A stretch of 64,000 bases of DNA from Rufibacter roseus (GCF_001647285.1 NZ_LRML01000006.1:62001-126000), one strand, 5' to 3'; positions 45,132 to 52,891 are shown, numbered from the stretch's first letter. Translations and numbers: made by a program. Notes: generated by a model not told the origin, from the sequence alone.

Positions 45132-46796
45132 TTAATTTTTATTTCTTAGAAGGTCAAGTCTGATTCTCTGCTTATCGATAAAAACTTTGGACACATATAC
45201 ATCTAGACCTTGACCGATAACCAAATTTTGGTGAAAATTTTTATATTCGTATCCTGCCTTTTCTAATGAATCTTTAGGAACAATTCCTATATAATTGTTA
45301 GGTAACTGAACCTGAATGAAGTTTGGTGTTATACCAGAAATTTTTGCATTAAACTCCATACCTACCTTCAAGCTAGAATGTATTGAAGGCCATGGATTAT
45401 TGTCAAGTTGTCTAATACTGCAAAAAATTCGTTGAAGAGCGTCCTCTTTTTGAACGACTTTTACTTTTTGAGTTGTTCCAATTAAGCTTTGGAATTGAAT
45501 ATCTGTTAGGAAAAACCATGAAGTTTCTTCATTTAAAATATAAACTTCAAGTTTGTTATTATAAACACAATTTAACTTTAAATTATCCTTTGACTTAATA
45601 AAGACATCAATCACATCTTTTTCTTTAGGAAGTTCAATTAAATGCCAAGGATTTTCGTCCTCGCTTTTTAGAGTCAAATACAGTAAGCTTAAAGATTTGT
45701 CAATTTTTGTGATTACAAAATCATATTCTTGGCCAATAGATAAAACTTCATTGCAATTATCGATTTGAATCCAAGAACATTCTTGTTTTGTTATATAAGA
45801 ATTTATTCCAAGAACATTAACTAAACATTCATTTTGAGAAATATCTTCAACAATACCTTTTACCTTTGAACCTTCTTTAAGATTCAAATAATTTAATTTA
45901 TCTTCAAACGTTTCATCATTAAAAATATCATTTCTTGAAAGCACGGAGATTCGCAAATTACTTTCACCGCTACTAAAATCATTTTGATAAGTTGTTTTAA
46001 CATGCTTTTTAATAATGACTCTTTCGTACCCATCCAATGCACTTAAAAGTCTATCAAAAAAATGAAATGCAGGGGGAAAAGAAATAATATATATACTTTC
46101 ACTTCCTTTATCAAGATTTATTTTCAACCTTCTTAGATATGGCTTTAGTCCTTCCTTATCTGCTCTATGTGCTTTAGCTAACAAAATTGTACTTACTTTG
46201 AAAGGTGGAACTAGATAAAGTAGTTGTATTTCAGTACCTCTTTCTCGGTTAATGATTGTTAATAGATACTCCAAAAAAGACATTACTTGGTCAGAATAAT
46301 CTTGATTATCATTATTTGCGAAAAGAGCCTCACTAAGGCTTTCTAATTCATTTAAAAAAATTGGCATAAGGAATCCATGTCGATCTAAATTTTGTAATTT
46401 TATTATTAATTCATTGATTTTTATATCTACTTCTGTTTGTGGGTCTAAAAAATATCTTTTGAAAGTCATTCGGCCATGATTACCTAGCTTTTCTGATAAT
46501 TTTTTCAGGACAACCAAATCAATTGAATTATTACAAGTTGAATTAATGTTTTTTCTGATCAGTGGACATAATACATGAGGAAGTGCTGTATGCACTGCAG
46601 ATAATATATTTTTAGTTTGGTCATCATCTTCCTTTAATCTAAGTATTAATGTTCCATTCTCTGATAATATTGGATCATTGGGTTCTTGTACCCATTTTAC
46701 CTTGATGTCATATCTATCCGCATGGCTTAGTTGTGAGAAAATACTGGATTTTAAAAACTCATTAGCTTGAGACGAAACTTTAGAAGAAATATATTC
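45132..46796 (-). CDS. S1-domain RNA-binding-type protein, body of an interrupted gene
   Basis: The minus-strand frame is open from 46796 to the stop at 45132. It lacks any ATG in its first 67 codons; the first usable start is GTG at 46595, which gives 487 residues. Residues about 230-485 of that reading contain three S1-like OB folds (EGSKVKGIVEDISQNECLVN; KLNCVYNNKLEVYILNEETS; VGMEFNAKISGITPNFIQVQ) joined by ENPW and NNPW linkers as in S1-repeat proteins. The first 200 residues are an unrecognised alpha/beta region. The same frame continues upstream across a single TAA (46797-46799) into a 51-codon membrane ORF, so this is probably the larger part of a 606-residue gene broken by one stop. 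AT-rich, unlike the flanking genes. Confidence 0.75.
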   Translation of the reverse strand, partial: EYISSKVSSQANEFLKSSIFSQLSHADRYDIKVKWVQEPNDPILSENGTLILRLKEDDDQTKNILSAVHTALPHVLCPLIRKNINSTCNNSIDLVVLKKLSEKLGNHGRMTFKRYFLDPQTEVDIKINELIIKLQNLDRHGFLMPIFLNELESLSEALFANNDNQDYSDQVMSFLEYLLTIINRERGTEIQLLYLVPPFKVSTILLAKAHRADKEGLKPYLRRLKINLDKGSESIYIISFPPAFHFFDRLLSALDGYERVIIKKHVKTTYQNDFSSGESNLRISVLSRNDIFNDETFEDKLNYLNLKEGSKVKGIVEDISQNECLVNVLGINSYITKQECSWIQIDNCNEVLSIGQEYDFVITKIDKSLSLLYLTLKSEDENPWHLIELPKEKDVIDVFIKSKDNLKLNCVYNNKLEVYILNEETSWFFLTDIQFQSLIGTTQKVKVVQKEDALQRIFCSIRQLDNNPWPSIHSSLKVGMEFNAKISGITPNFIQVQLPNNYIGIVPKDSLEKAGYEYKNFHQNLVIGQGLDVYVSKVFIDKQRIRLDLLRNKN

Positions 46797-46952
46797 TTAA
46801 GAAAACCATTTAAACAATTTATAGAACGGCTCAATTATTACGACCCTTAATTTTACCGCCCTATCAGGATCTTGCACAATTAAAAATAAGGCTATTAATA
46901 GACAGGCAGGTATTAACCCAAATTTTAGAAATAATTCTACAATCTTATCCAT
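46797..46952 (-). CDS. 51-residue membrane ORF, likely N-terminus of the interrupted S1 gene
   Basis: ATG at 46950-46952 reads a 51-residue peptide: a short amphipathic start (MDKIVELFLKFG), one membrane helix (LIPACLLIALFLIV), then a basic stretch ending YKLFKWFS before TAA. The frame after the stop continues EYISSKVSSQANEFLKSS with typical coding quality into the S1-domain protein. An A-to-T change converting AAA to TAA would explain the break. Alternatively it is a genuine small membrane protein translated ahead of the S1 protein. It starts 2 bp after the stop of the upstream 72-codon gene. Confidence 0.65.
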   Translation of the reverse strand: MDKIVELFLKFGLIPACLLIALFLIVQDPDRAVKLRVVIIEPFYKLFKWFS

Positions 46953-46954
46953 AT

Positions 46955-47173
46955 TTATTTTGAAGATTTATCAATACATTCTGGTTCATCACAAAAGATA
47001 ATTATATTTTGATTTAAGACTTTTAATCCATATAAATTATCAAAGGTTATTTGCTTTGAGCAGCTATGACAATTGGCTTTGCCATCGTCAATTAAATTGC
47101 TTAGACCAAATTTATCTAATACTTTTCTTAAGTCTTTATCATGAATGGCAGGTAATTGGATTTTCTGTTTCAT
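46955..47173 (-). CDS. Small zinc-ribbon-like protein of unknown function
   Basis: A 72-residue AT-rich ORF. It has a basic N-terminal half (MKQKIQLPAIHDKDLRKVL), then CHSCSKQITF and FCDEPECID, a CxxC plus CxxxxC pair that could bind one zinc ion. I do not recognise the family. The stop is separated from the ATG of the following membrane ORF by only 2 bp, so the two (and the S1-domain reading) form a single transcription unit. It is probably the first gene of this islet, with the promoter in the A/T-rich 160 bp upstream. Confidence 0.6.
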   Translation of the reverse strand: MKQKIQLPAIHDKDLRKVLDKFGLSNLIDDGKANCHSCSKQITFDNLYGLKVLNQNIIIFCDEPECIDKSSK

Positions 47174-47334
47174 ATATTCTTAGCTGTTGTCTCTAATGTG
47201 CCATAACTAGATACTAAAGTAGTTATTACGTTAATACTACCAAAACCGGATGGTAAACTCAACTGCACTACCGAATATACTATATAGTAATAACTATATT
47301 AGAAACAATTTGTAAAATATTAATAAATTATTTC

Positions 47335-47895
47335 CTACCCCTCCAACCCCCTAAGCACCCTACAAGGATTCCCCGCAGCAAACACATCTGAGGGAATGTC
47401 TTTGGTGACCACGCTGCCGGCGCCAATCACGGTTCGGTCGCCAATGGTCACGCCAGGGCAGATAATTGCGCCACCGCCAATCCAGACGTCTTCGCCAATG
47501 GTGATGGGTTTGGCAAACTCCAGTCCGCTGGCCCGTTCCTGGTGATTCATAGGGTGGGTGGCGGTGTAGAGTTGCACGTTGGGGCCAAACAGGGTGCGGC
47601 TGCCCACGGTCACGGGCATCACGTCCAGCACCACGCAGTTGAAGTTGAAGAACACCTTTTCGCCCAGGGTGAGGTTGTAGCCGTAGTCACAGTAGAAGGG
47701 TGGCTGAATCCAGAGGCCGTCAGCGGCGTGGGGGAGGAGCTGCCGCAGGAGGCGCTGGCGTTCCTCGGGTTGGTCTTCGCGGCTTTCGTTCAGGGCCTTG
47801 AGCAAGAGGCGCGCCTGCGTACGTTCTTCGGTCAGCAGCGGGTCCAGAGCGTTGTAGAGCTCGCCCGCGAGCATTTTCTCTTTTTCGGTTTTCAT
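47335..47895 (-). CDS. maa: Maltose/galactoside-type O-acetyltransferase
   Basis: A 186-residue hexapeptide-repeat acetyltransferase: an N-terminal Mac domain (EKEKMLAGELYNALDPLL), then left-handed beta-helix repeats with FNFNCVVLDVMPVTVGS, the catalytic-region TATHPMNHQER (His), and DVWIGGGAIICPGVTIGDRTVIGAGSVV. It transfers acetyl from acetyl-CoA to a sugar hydroxyl; the natural substrate is not clear for this family. G+C-rich again, so the AT-rich islet ends upstream of it. Single gene. Confidence 0.93.
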   Translation of the reverse strand: MKTEKEKMLAGELYNALDPLLTEERTQARLLLKALNESREDQPEERQRLLRQLLPHAADGLWIQPPFYCDYGYNLTLGEKVFFNFNCVVLDVMPVTVGSRTLFGPNVQLYTATHPMNHQERASGLEFAKPITIGEDVWIGGGAIICPGVTIGDRTVIGAGSVVTKDIPSDVFAAGNPCRVLRGLEG

Positions 47896-47950
47896 AGGGG
47901 AGGTGTTTTTCTGGGAAAAGCGGCGTGCTTTCCTTCCCCTAAAGATATTC

Positions 47951-47989
47951 CGTTTTCGGCCTGTTTTCAGAAAAAGAGGCTAAAAACAG
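47951..47989. repeat. Dispersed intergenic palindrome, copy 13
   Basis: Arms CGTTTTCGGCCTG and AGGCTAAAAACAG upstream of the acetyltransferase gene. Confidence 0.75.
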
Positions 47990-48046
47990 CAGCGGGAAAT
48001 GATTTTGGGAGTGGAAGGGAAAGCGCTATTTGTATGCTTACCTGGT

Positions 48047-48078
48047 TCGCCCACAAGGTCCTTTCAGGATGACAAAAG
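48047..48078. repeat. CCCACAAGGTCCTTTCAGGATGAC intergenic repeat, copy 1 (core only)
   Basis: Core GCCCACAAGGTCCTT followed by ATGACAAA recurs at about 50269-50297 in the same orientation, also between genes and also 60-90 bp from a dispersed palindrome. Confidence 0.65.
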
Positions 48079-48087
48079 GTGGGGAAG

Positions 48088-48142
48088 ACAAAAAGAAGCC
48101 CCGTATAGCGTGTGTACCTGCGGGTACTACCGCTACACGGGG
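48088..48142 (-). terminator. Terminator after the DUF4287 operon (minus strand)
   Basis: A 12 bp stem with one mismatch (CCCCGTATAGCG at 48099-48110 with CGCTACACGGGG at 48131-48142), an inner GTACC/GGTAC pairing, and on the minus strand a downstream TTCTTTTTG. Confidence 0.75.
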
Positions 48143-48178
48143 AAAGGCTACTTATTTTGAGAGAACTGAATGTCTTTG

Positions 48179-48397
48179 TTATTCCGTCTTCCCTTTAAAC
48201 GTGGCATAAATGGCCATGGCATGCCCGTGCCCCAACCCGAAGTCTTCTTTCAACCAATTGGTGATTTCTGTGGCTTTGGTGGCGGGGTTCAGGTTCCCTT
48301 CCAGGAGGAAGCCTTTTGCCTCGGCTAGCTTTTTGAAGTCTGCGGGCGTCTTGCCGGTTTTGGCTTCAATGTTGTCTATATACGCTTGAAAGGACAT
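48179..48397 (-). CDS. DUF4287 small protein
   Basis: A 72-residue protein with the full DUF4287 pattern: MSFQAYIDNIEAKTGKTPADF, GFLLEGNLNPATKATEITNWLKEDFGLGHGHAMAIYATFKG. The function is unknown; the domain is often fused or linked to AHSA1-type proteins. The frame opens upstream to 48469, but that part overlaps the preceding gene and the family starts at MSFQAY. It is the last gene of an ArsR-AHSA1-membrane protein operon. Confidence 0.88.
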   Translation of the reverse strand: MSFQAYIDNIEAKTGKTPADFKKLAEAKGFLLEGNLNPATKATEITNWLKEDFGLGHGHAMAIYATFKGKTE

Positions 48398-48408
48398 GAT
48401 TTTATTAT

Positions 48409-49065
48409 TTATGATGATTGTATGGTTAGAAACAGTTTTGCCAGTAAGACAGGGTAAAGAAGGTAGCAAAGCACCAGCAGACGGTTGGCCCAGCCATTTA
48501 CCCCAATCACACCCTTCGGTAATTCTGCCAGCGGCGGCGCGTCTGGCCCGAACACAATTCCCGCTGATTTAAGGCTTGAAAATAACAGAAACATAGAAAC
48601 CCCCATCAGCACCAGGCTCACCCAGATGGCGTGCGCCGAAAACAAAAGAGCGAAGCTGTGTTCTTGCCACTCGGGTATCTGGATTAAATGATAGGAAAGG
48701 AGCAAGGCGCCAATTGGCATGAACGGCAGTCCCACCCCGAAGGCAGGCCCGTGCAGTTTGTGCTTTACATCAAACAGTCCGCCCATGATAGCGCCCACGC
48801 CCGTGACAAATAACAACACCACGCCAACGGTGGCCCAACCCCTGGTCACTTCGGGCCACAGCATCATGCCCGCGGAGATTGAGCAGAACCCCCAACAGAG
48901 AAAGAACAGGGTGAGCAGTCCTTTGTGATTGCCTAGGGCATATTCACTCACCATCCTGAAACTGGGTTTGAATTCCCTGCTGACCACGTGCAAAGAGACG
49001 AGACAGAGAATAGATAGGATACCTAAAGCAAGGGTGCTGTACGCGAACAAGGCTGTAGTTTCCAT
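48409..49065 (-). CDS. DUF998-type membrane protein
   Basis: A 218-residue protein with about six membrane helices. The pattern HVVSREFKPSFRMVSEYALGNHKGLLTL and GLFDVKHKLHGPAFGVGLPFMPIGALLL is that of DUF998 proteins, in which the Glu-Tyr pair and the HGPAF-like motif are conserved; no function has been established. It starts 3 bp after the AHSA1 gene, so it is translationally linked to it. Confidence 0.8.
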   Translation of the reverse strand: METTALFAYSTLALGILSILCLVSLHVVSREFKPSFRMVSEYALGNHKGLLTLFFLCWGFCSISAGMMLWPEVTRGWATVGVVLLFVTGVGAIMGGLFDVKHKLHGPAFGVGLPFMPIGALLLSYHLIQIPEWQEHSFALLFSAHAIWVSLVLMGVSMFLLFSSLKSAGIVFGPDAPPLAELPKGVIGVNGWANRLLVLCYLLYPVLLAKLFLTIQSS

Positions 49066-49068
49066 TTC

Positions 49069-49566
49069 CTATTTTTGCAGGGAGGCCAATAACTCTTCTA
49101 AATGTGTCAGGGTTTGGGTGAATCCTTCTTTAAAGCCCATCTCTATCATTTGCTCCAGGCGTTCTAACGAGTCATTGTAGATGGTGATGCTCACTTTTGT
49201 GATGCCGCTTTGCTCACTGAAATTGAAGTCCCAATCAGAGCCTGGCAACTGCGGGTTTTCGTCTTTGTCGGCAAACGCATTGAGCATTTTGAAATTGGTC
49301 TTCGGGCTGATGGAGGTGTATTTCTGAAGGGCCCAATGTTCCTGCCCTTCGGGGCCTACCATGGCGTAAAATCTTCTTCCGCCCACTTTGAAGTCCATGT
49401 GTTTGGTTTTGGAGAGCCAAGGTTTAGGCGCCCACCACTGGTCCAGCAGTTCCTGGGTGGTAAAGGCATCCCACACCAAGGCTTGGTCGGCGTTGAATTC
49501 CCTGGTGATGAAGATAGAATGGGTGGTTTTGTCCACGGTGAAGTCGAAGGCTAATACACTGTTCAT
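49069..49566 (-). CDS. SRPBCC/AHSA1-family protein (operon A)
   Basis: A 165-residue START-like protein: [34 protein letters not shown], then [17 protein letters not shown] and the C-terminal helix [21 protein letters not shown]. The AHSA1 branch has a hydrophobic ligand cavity; partners and ligands are mostly unknown. The ATG overlaps the end of the ArsR gene by 4 bp (ATGA). A paralogue with the same regulator arrangement lies at 51438-51917. Confidence 0.9.
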   Translation of the reverse strand: MNSVLAFDFTVDKTTHSIFITREFNADQALVWDAFTTQELLDQWWAPKPWLSKTKHMDFKVGGRRFYAMVGPEGQEHWALQKYTSISPKTNFKMLNAFADKDENPQLPGSDWDFNFSEQSGITKVSITIYNDSLERLEQMIEMGFKEGFTQTLTHLEELLASLQK

Positions 49567-49883
49567 TTTTTATTTTTTTGAATAGTTGATAATAACACAT
49601 CTAATTGATTGAACTTGGTTTCCCAAATCTTCCTGAATTGCTCTATCCATTGGTCTATTTCCTTTATTTTCTCCACCTCCAGCGAATAGTAAATTTCACG
49701 GCCTCGTTGCTCTTGCTTCACCAGTTCACACTCCGTGAGAATGCGCAGATGTTTAGACACCGCTTGCCTGGTAGTGTTGAAGTTTTCAGCAATGGCATTT
49801 GGAGTCATGGCCTGTAAGGCAATCAAGACGATGATGGCCCGCCGCGTAGGGTCTGCCACTGCCTGAAAAATGTCTCTCCTCAT
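49563..49883 (-). CDS. ArsR-type HTH regulator (operon A)
   Basis: A 106-residue winged-helix protein of the ArsR superfamily: [21 protein letters not shown], the recognition helix [20 protein letters not shown] and the wing [13 protein letters not shown]. No cysteine metal site is present, so it is not a metal sensor of the ArsR/SmtB kind; it resembles SdpR-like autorepressors. The upstream reading to 49958 is rejected because the family starts at MRRDIFQA and a palindromic operator occupies 49899-49946. It likely represses its own operon. Confidence 0.9.
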   Translation of the reverse strand: MRRDIFQAVADPTRRAIIVLIALQAMTPNAIAENFNTTRQAVSKHLRILTECELVKQEQRGREIYYSLEVEKIKEIDQWIEQFRKIWETKFNQLDVLLSTIQKNKK

Positions 49884-49898
49884 TTCGCCTTCTTTTTT

Positions 49899-49946
49899 TA
49901 TGAAACTAATCGGTTGTAAATATATGCGCAACTTTTTGGTTTCATA
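49899..49946. promoter_or_regulatory. Palindromic operator of ArsR operon A
   Basis: Arms TATGAAACTAATCGGTTG and CAACTTTTTGGTTTCATA (18 bp each, 14 complementary) around a 12-base AT-rich spacer, 15 bp upstream of the start codon. The position and symmetry fit an ArsR-dimer site. Confidence 0.65.
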
Positions 49947-50050
49947 ATTTATTTTCATTTTTTTGGATATAATTTTTTCCCGGACCTGATGTACTTTCTC
50001 TTCCTAAAAAGCTAAAGAGGTTCTATGCGGTGAGGCAAAGATTACCCAAT

Positions 50051-50126
50051 GGCGCAAGTGTCCGCTTGTTTCCGTGTTTTGAGCTTTCTTTTCCAAAAAC
50101 AGGTCAAAAACAGGAATGCGTGCGGA
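50051..50126. repeat. Degenerate RAYT-flanking element, copy C
   Basis: Left arm GGCGCAAGTGTCCGCTTG (50051-50068) and a truncated right arm ATGCGTGCGGA (50116-50126) enclose a dispersed palindrome. It is a shortened relative of the elements that flank the transposase gene at 57537-58094. Confidence 0.7.
50074..50113. repeat. Dispersed intergenic palindrome, copy 14 (inside element C)
   Basis: Arms TGTTTTGAGCTT and GGTCAAAAACAGG. Confidence 0.65.
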
Positions 50127-50168
50127 GGGGTTCAAATAATGACTTGATTTCTTTCGCATAAGAAATAC

Positions 50169-50208
50169 TGTTTTGGAGCTATTTTCTGAAAAACAGGCTA
50201 AAAACAGA
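50169..50208. repeat. Dispersed intergenic palindrome, copy 15
   Basis: Arms CTGTTTTGGAGCT and AGGCTAAAAACAG around ATTTTCTGAAAAAC, in the same intergenic region as copy 14. Confidence 0.8.
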
Positions 50209-50268
50209 GGAATAAAAATGAGAATTGGAAAGGGGCGGCGACGGCGTTATAATTCTGCTTTCCTGATT

Positions 50269-50297
50269 GGCCCACAAGGTCCTTGCATGATGACAAA
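50269..50297. repeat. CCCACAAGGTCCTT repeat, copy 2
   Basis: Same core as the segment at 48047-48078, again followed by ATGACAAA. Confidence 0.65.
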
Positions 50298-50431
50298 GAG
50301 GGAACGGGGATAGTTTATAACAGAATTGTCTTACCAATATCTAGGTATATAGAAGACTCTCATGTTAAGGTTATGAAGTTTAAATTCCCAATTTTTAATT
50401 TCTAATTCATAATTTTTAATTAAACGCAGTG

Positions 50432-51049
50432 TTAGTCGTGCAAGCCAATTCCTTTCAATATCTTTTCTCTGCACTTTTCAATGCGGCTGAACCTGGTTTG
50501 GGTTTGTTTGGGTTGGGAGAAGAACAGGATATAGCCGCGTTGCCGGCCGGGGGTGAGGCTGTAAAAGGCGCGTTTCAGGTCGGGGTGGTTTTCAAAGGTG
50601 GCCATAAGCTCTTCTGGCACGGGTTCCAAGTTCTGCTTGAATTCCACTTTTAATCCCGCCTTCTCTATTTCTATAGCTTCTTGTAGATAGGCTTTAATAA
50701 GCTCCTGCTGCTGCAGAATCTGGTCTGGGCTGGTGAACCGGAGGGAACGAGCCGACTGAGAGCTTTCACCGTGGGCGGTGAGAAGCTTGGCTTCGTCTTT
50801 CAACAATACGCCTTTAAAAAAGTTAAGCGCGGCATAATTCTTAAAGGCGGTAACCATGAAAATATTTTTGTTACCCAGAGTGTAGCACGGTACGCCCCAC
50901 TTCACTTCCTCGGTGAGGCCGCTCTCCAGCGCCAAGTGCCGGAGCAGCACCAGCTCCCTTTGCCAGGTATGCACTTTGCATTGGGGGGTGCCGCCGTACG
51001 GGCAGCGCATACAACCATCTAAGAGGTACTTGTCAACATGTGGGTTCAT
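50432..51049 (-). CDS. YdeI/DUF1801-type protein
   Basis: A 205-residue protein of the YdeI/OmpD-associated group: a DUF1801 core (LTEEVKWGVPCYTLGNKNIFMVTAFKNYAALNFFKG) followed by the YdeI tail (FENHPDLKRAFYSLTPGRQRGYILFFSQPKQTQTRFSRIEKC). The N-terminus has a Cys cluster (GCMRCPYGGTPQC). The family is cytoplasmic and of uncertain function. It overlaps the preceding DoxX-like gene by 4 bp and is the last gene of operon B. Confidence 0.9.
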   Translation of the reverse strand: MNPHVDKYLLDGCMRCPYGGTPQCKVHTWQRELVLLRHLALESGLTEEVKWGVPCYTLGNKNIFMVTAFKNYAALNFFKGVLLKDEAKLLTAHGESSQSARSLRFTSPDQILQQQELIKAYLQEAIEIEKAGLKVEFKQNLEPVPEELMATFENHPDLKRAFYSLTPGRQRGYILFFSQPKQTQTRFSRIEKCREKILKGIGLHD

Positions 51050-51441
51050 GCGTTATCGAGGGTAAGGGTGGAAGTCACTCTTCTGGAGGCTGGTCTAAAG
51101 TACCAGGAAACGGCAGTCAGCACCAGCAGCAGGGTTGGGCCGAATAACTCCGCGAACGGATCATGGTGGGCAAGGTGTGAAACAACAGCACCCGTCATTA
51201 AAAAGAAAAACCCCGCGTACGCCCACTCTTTCACCAACGGGAAGCGGGGGAGCAGAACCGCCATGACACCCAGTAATTTCCAGATGCCAATCAAGGGCAG
51301 GAAGTAGAGCGGGAAGCCTAAGTCGCTCATCTTCTTCGCCTCTTCTTCCAGCTGGATCAGCTGCACTATTCCCGTAGAGGCCATGCCTAAACAAAGCCAG
51401 ACTGTGGAAACCCAGTAGATGATTTTGTCGCTCTTTTTCAT
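51046..51441 (-). CDS. DoxX-like membrane protein
   Basis: A 131-residue protein with four membrane helices: IIYWVSTVWLCLGMASTGIV, YFLPLIGIWKLLGVMAVLLP, WAYAGFFFLMTGAVVSHLA and LFGPTLLLVLTAVSWYF. The spacing and the GIWKLLG motif match the DoxX-like family, linked to quinone or sulphur redox chemistry in some members. It overlaps both neighbours by 4 bp, within an ArsR-AHSA1-DoxX-YdeI operon that is a common gene set in Bacteroidota. Confidence 0.88.
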   Translation of the reverse strand: MKKSDKIIYWVSTVWLCLGMASTGIVQLIQLEEEAKKMSDLGFPLYFLPLIGIWKLLGVMAVLLPRFPLVKEWAYAGFFFLMTGAVVSHLAHHDPFAELFGPTLLLVLTAVSWYFRPASRRVTSTLTLDNA

Positions 51442-51917
51442 AGGTTAGCTGGTTTAGCTTTGCTCATAATAGTCTGCAGCTGGTTGTGGGCCATGTTGAT
51501 GCCTTGCGCGAAAGGTAATTTCAGCATGTTGTCCCGGTCAGCAACTGATTTAAAAACCATTTGCATGGTAAGCTTGCTTTTTTCATCGGTGATTGCTTCA
51601 AAATCCAGAAACTCCAGTTGCACCGGGAACGGTGTGTTTTCCATTTCAAAGGTTCTGGTGATGTTCTGGTTGGGCACGAACGAATGGATGGTTCCGTTGG
51701 CTCGAAACAAAACTTTTTCTTGCGCGTCACGGGTCTCGAACTGGTACCCACCGTGGGGTGTGTTCTCCAGTTTCAGCACTTTATTTCCCATCCATTGCTC
51801 CACTAGTTCAGGCTCTGTGTAAGCTTTAAAGAGAAGGTCCAGCGGCAGGTCAAAGGATCTGGTAATGAAGATTTCCTGCTTGCCTTCTTCGGCGGTCAGG
51901 TGAGTTTTGGGTTCCAT
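51438..51917 (-). CDS. SRPBCC/AHSA1-family protein (operon B)
   Basis: A 159-residue START-like protein: EIFITRSFDLPLDLLFKAYTEPELVEQWMGNKVL, YQFETRDAQEKVLFRANGTIHSF, ending in a long amphipathic helix (LPFAQGINMAHNQLQTIMS). It is a paralogue of the protein at 49069-49566 but clearly diverged. It follows the ArsR gene by 3 bp and overlaps the DoxX-like gene by 4 bp. Confidence 0.9.
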   Translation of the reverse strand: MEPKTHLTAEEGKQEIFITRSFDLPLDLLFKAYTEPELVEQWMGNKVLKLENTPHGGYQFETRDAQEKVLFRANGTIHSFVPNQNITRTFEMENTPFPVQLEFLDFEAITDEKSKLTMQMVFKSVADRDNMLKLPFAQGINMAHNQLQTIMSKAKPANL

Positions 51918-51920
51918 AGG

Positions 51921-52244
51921 TTATTTTTTGGATTGATACGCCTTCATAACCGCCTCCAACTTGTTAAACCGGTCATCCCAGAGCTGACGGAAGGGCTCCA
52001 AGAAATCGGCAATCTCTTTCATTTTGACGACACTGAGGTGGTAATACACTTCGCGGCCTTTCTGTTCCTGGGCCAATAACTCGCACTCCGTTAATATCTG
52101 CAAATGCTTGGAAACTGTGGGGCGGGCAGTGTCAAAATTGGCGGCAATGGCTCCCGCCGTCATAGACTGGCTAGCCAGCAACAGCAGAATCGCCCTTCGG
52201 GTAGGGTCTGCAATGGCCTGAAATACGTCTCGTCTTAAATTCAT
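51921..52244 (-). CDS. ArsR-type HTH regulator (operon B)
   Basis: A 107-residue winged-helix regulator, paralogous to that at 49563: [55 protein letters not shown]. No metal-binding cysteines are visible. A palindrome beginning 3 bp upstream of its ATG is the likely operator, which implies autoregulation of the four-gene operon. Confidence 0.92.
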   Translation of the reverse strand: MNLRRDVFQAIADPTRRAILLLLASQSMTAGAIAANFDTARPTVSKHLQILTECELLAQEQKGREVYYHLSVVKMKEIADFLEPFRQLWDDRFNKLEAVMKAYQSKK

Positions 52245-52246
52245 TA

Positions 52247-52290
52247 TGAAGCTATTTGGCTACAAATTTATATGTAGTTATTTAACTTCA
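52247..52290. promoter_or_regulatory. Palindromic operator of ArsR operon B
   Basis: Arms TGAAGCTATTTGGCTACA and TGTAGTTATTTAACTTCA around an 8-base AT spacer, abutting the ArsR start codon. It has the same layout as the operator of operon A but a different half-site sequence. Confidence 0.7.
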
Positions 52291-52438
52291 TAATTTTTTT
52301 AAAGATTTTTTGATCTACTTAAGAAAGGTAGTCATACGTTGAAGCTGCAGTGGTAAAAGGTACAGAAAAGTAGTAAACGAGGAAGGGAAGGAGAAAAGAT
52401 GTTGGAATGAAGGTTTTGCAAACCTAACAGCTGTAGTT

Positions 52439-52891
52439 TTATTCTTCATTCAAGGACGAAATTCCTTGTTCCTTTAATTTCGCTAATCTTTCTTTCATGA
52501 CCTGCACTTGCTCCTTTGGATGGCCTTGCCACAGCGTCACTTCGCCTACTACTTTAAAAGGATGCTGAGATCTATAAGATTTAGTAGGGTTTCCCGGGAA
52601 TATTTTGTCAGTCAAATCAGGATCATCTTCTAAAGGACCAGTGGGTTCTATCAAATAGATTCTTTCCCGTCCTTCGCCCAGCGCCAGTTCAGCGCCCCAG
52701 ATAGCGGCGTCTAAGGTGGCGGTTAAAAAGATGTGCTTCGCATTTTTCCCTTGCCCAAAATTAGAATTGTATCCAGGTTGTATCAGCTCACCCAATTTGA
52801 GGACAGCTTTTGTTCCGTGGAAAAAGGTTTGCGCAAAAGGTGAGGGGGACGGAGGAGAAGTGGATGCCATCTCAGTGCTGGTTGTTTCCAT
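52439..52891 (-). CDS. arr: NAD+-dependent rifampin ADP-ribosyltransferase Arr
   Basis: The protein matches Arr along its length: FFHGTKAVLKLGELIQPGYNSNFG, HIFLTATLDAAIWGAELALG, GRERIYLIEPTGPLEDDPDL and FPGNPTKSYRSQHPFKVVGEV. Arr adds ADP-ribose to the rifamycin C23 hydroxyl and so inactivates the drug. The start is uncertain between 52915 and 52891 (MSPSINFTM or METTSTEMAS); the first 25 residues are low-complexity Ser/Pro. Chromosomal arr genes occur in many environmental bacteria, and nothing here (no integron or IS) suggests recent mobility. Single gene. Confidence 0.93.
   Translation of the reverse strand: METTSTEMASTSPPSPSPFAQTFFHGTKAVLKLGELIQPGYNSNFGQGKNAKHIFLTATLDAAIWGAELALGEGRERIYLIEPTGPLEDDPDLTDKIFPGNPTKSYRSQHPFKVVGEVTLWQGHPKEQVQVMKERLAKLKEQGISSLNEE

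Noticed and set aside
52439-52891. arr as part of a mobile resistance cassette
   Set aside because: No attC-like site, integrase or insertion sequence lies next to it; the chromosomal form is widespread.
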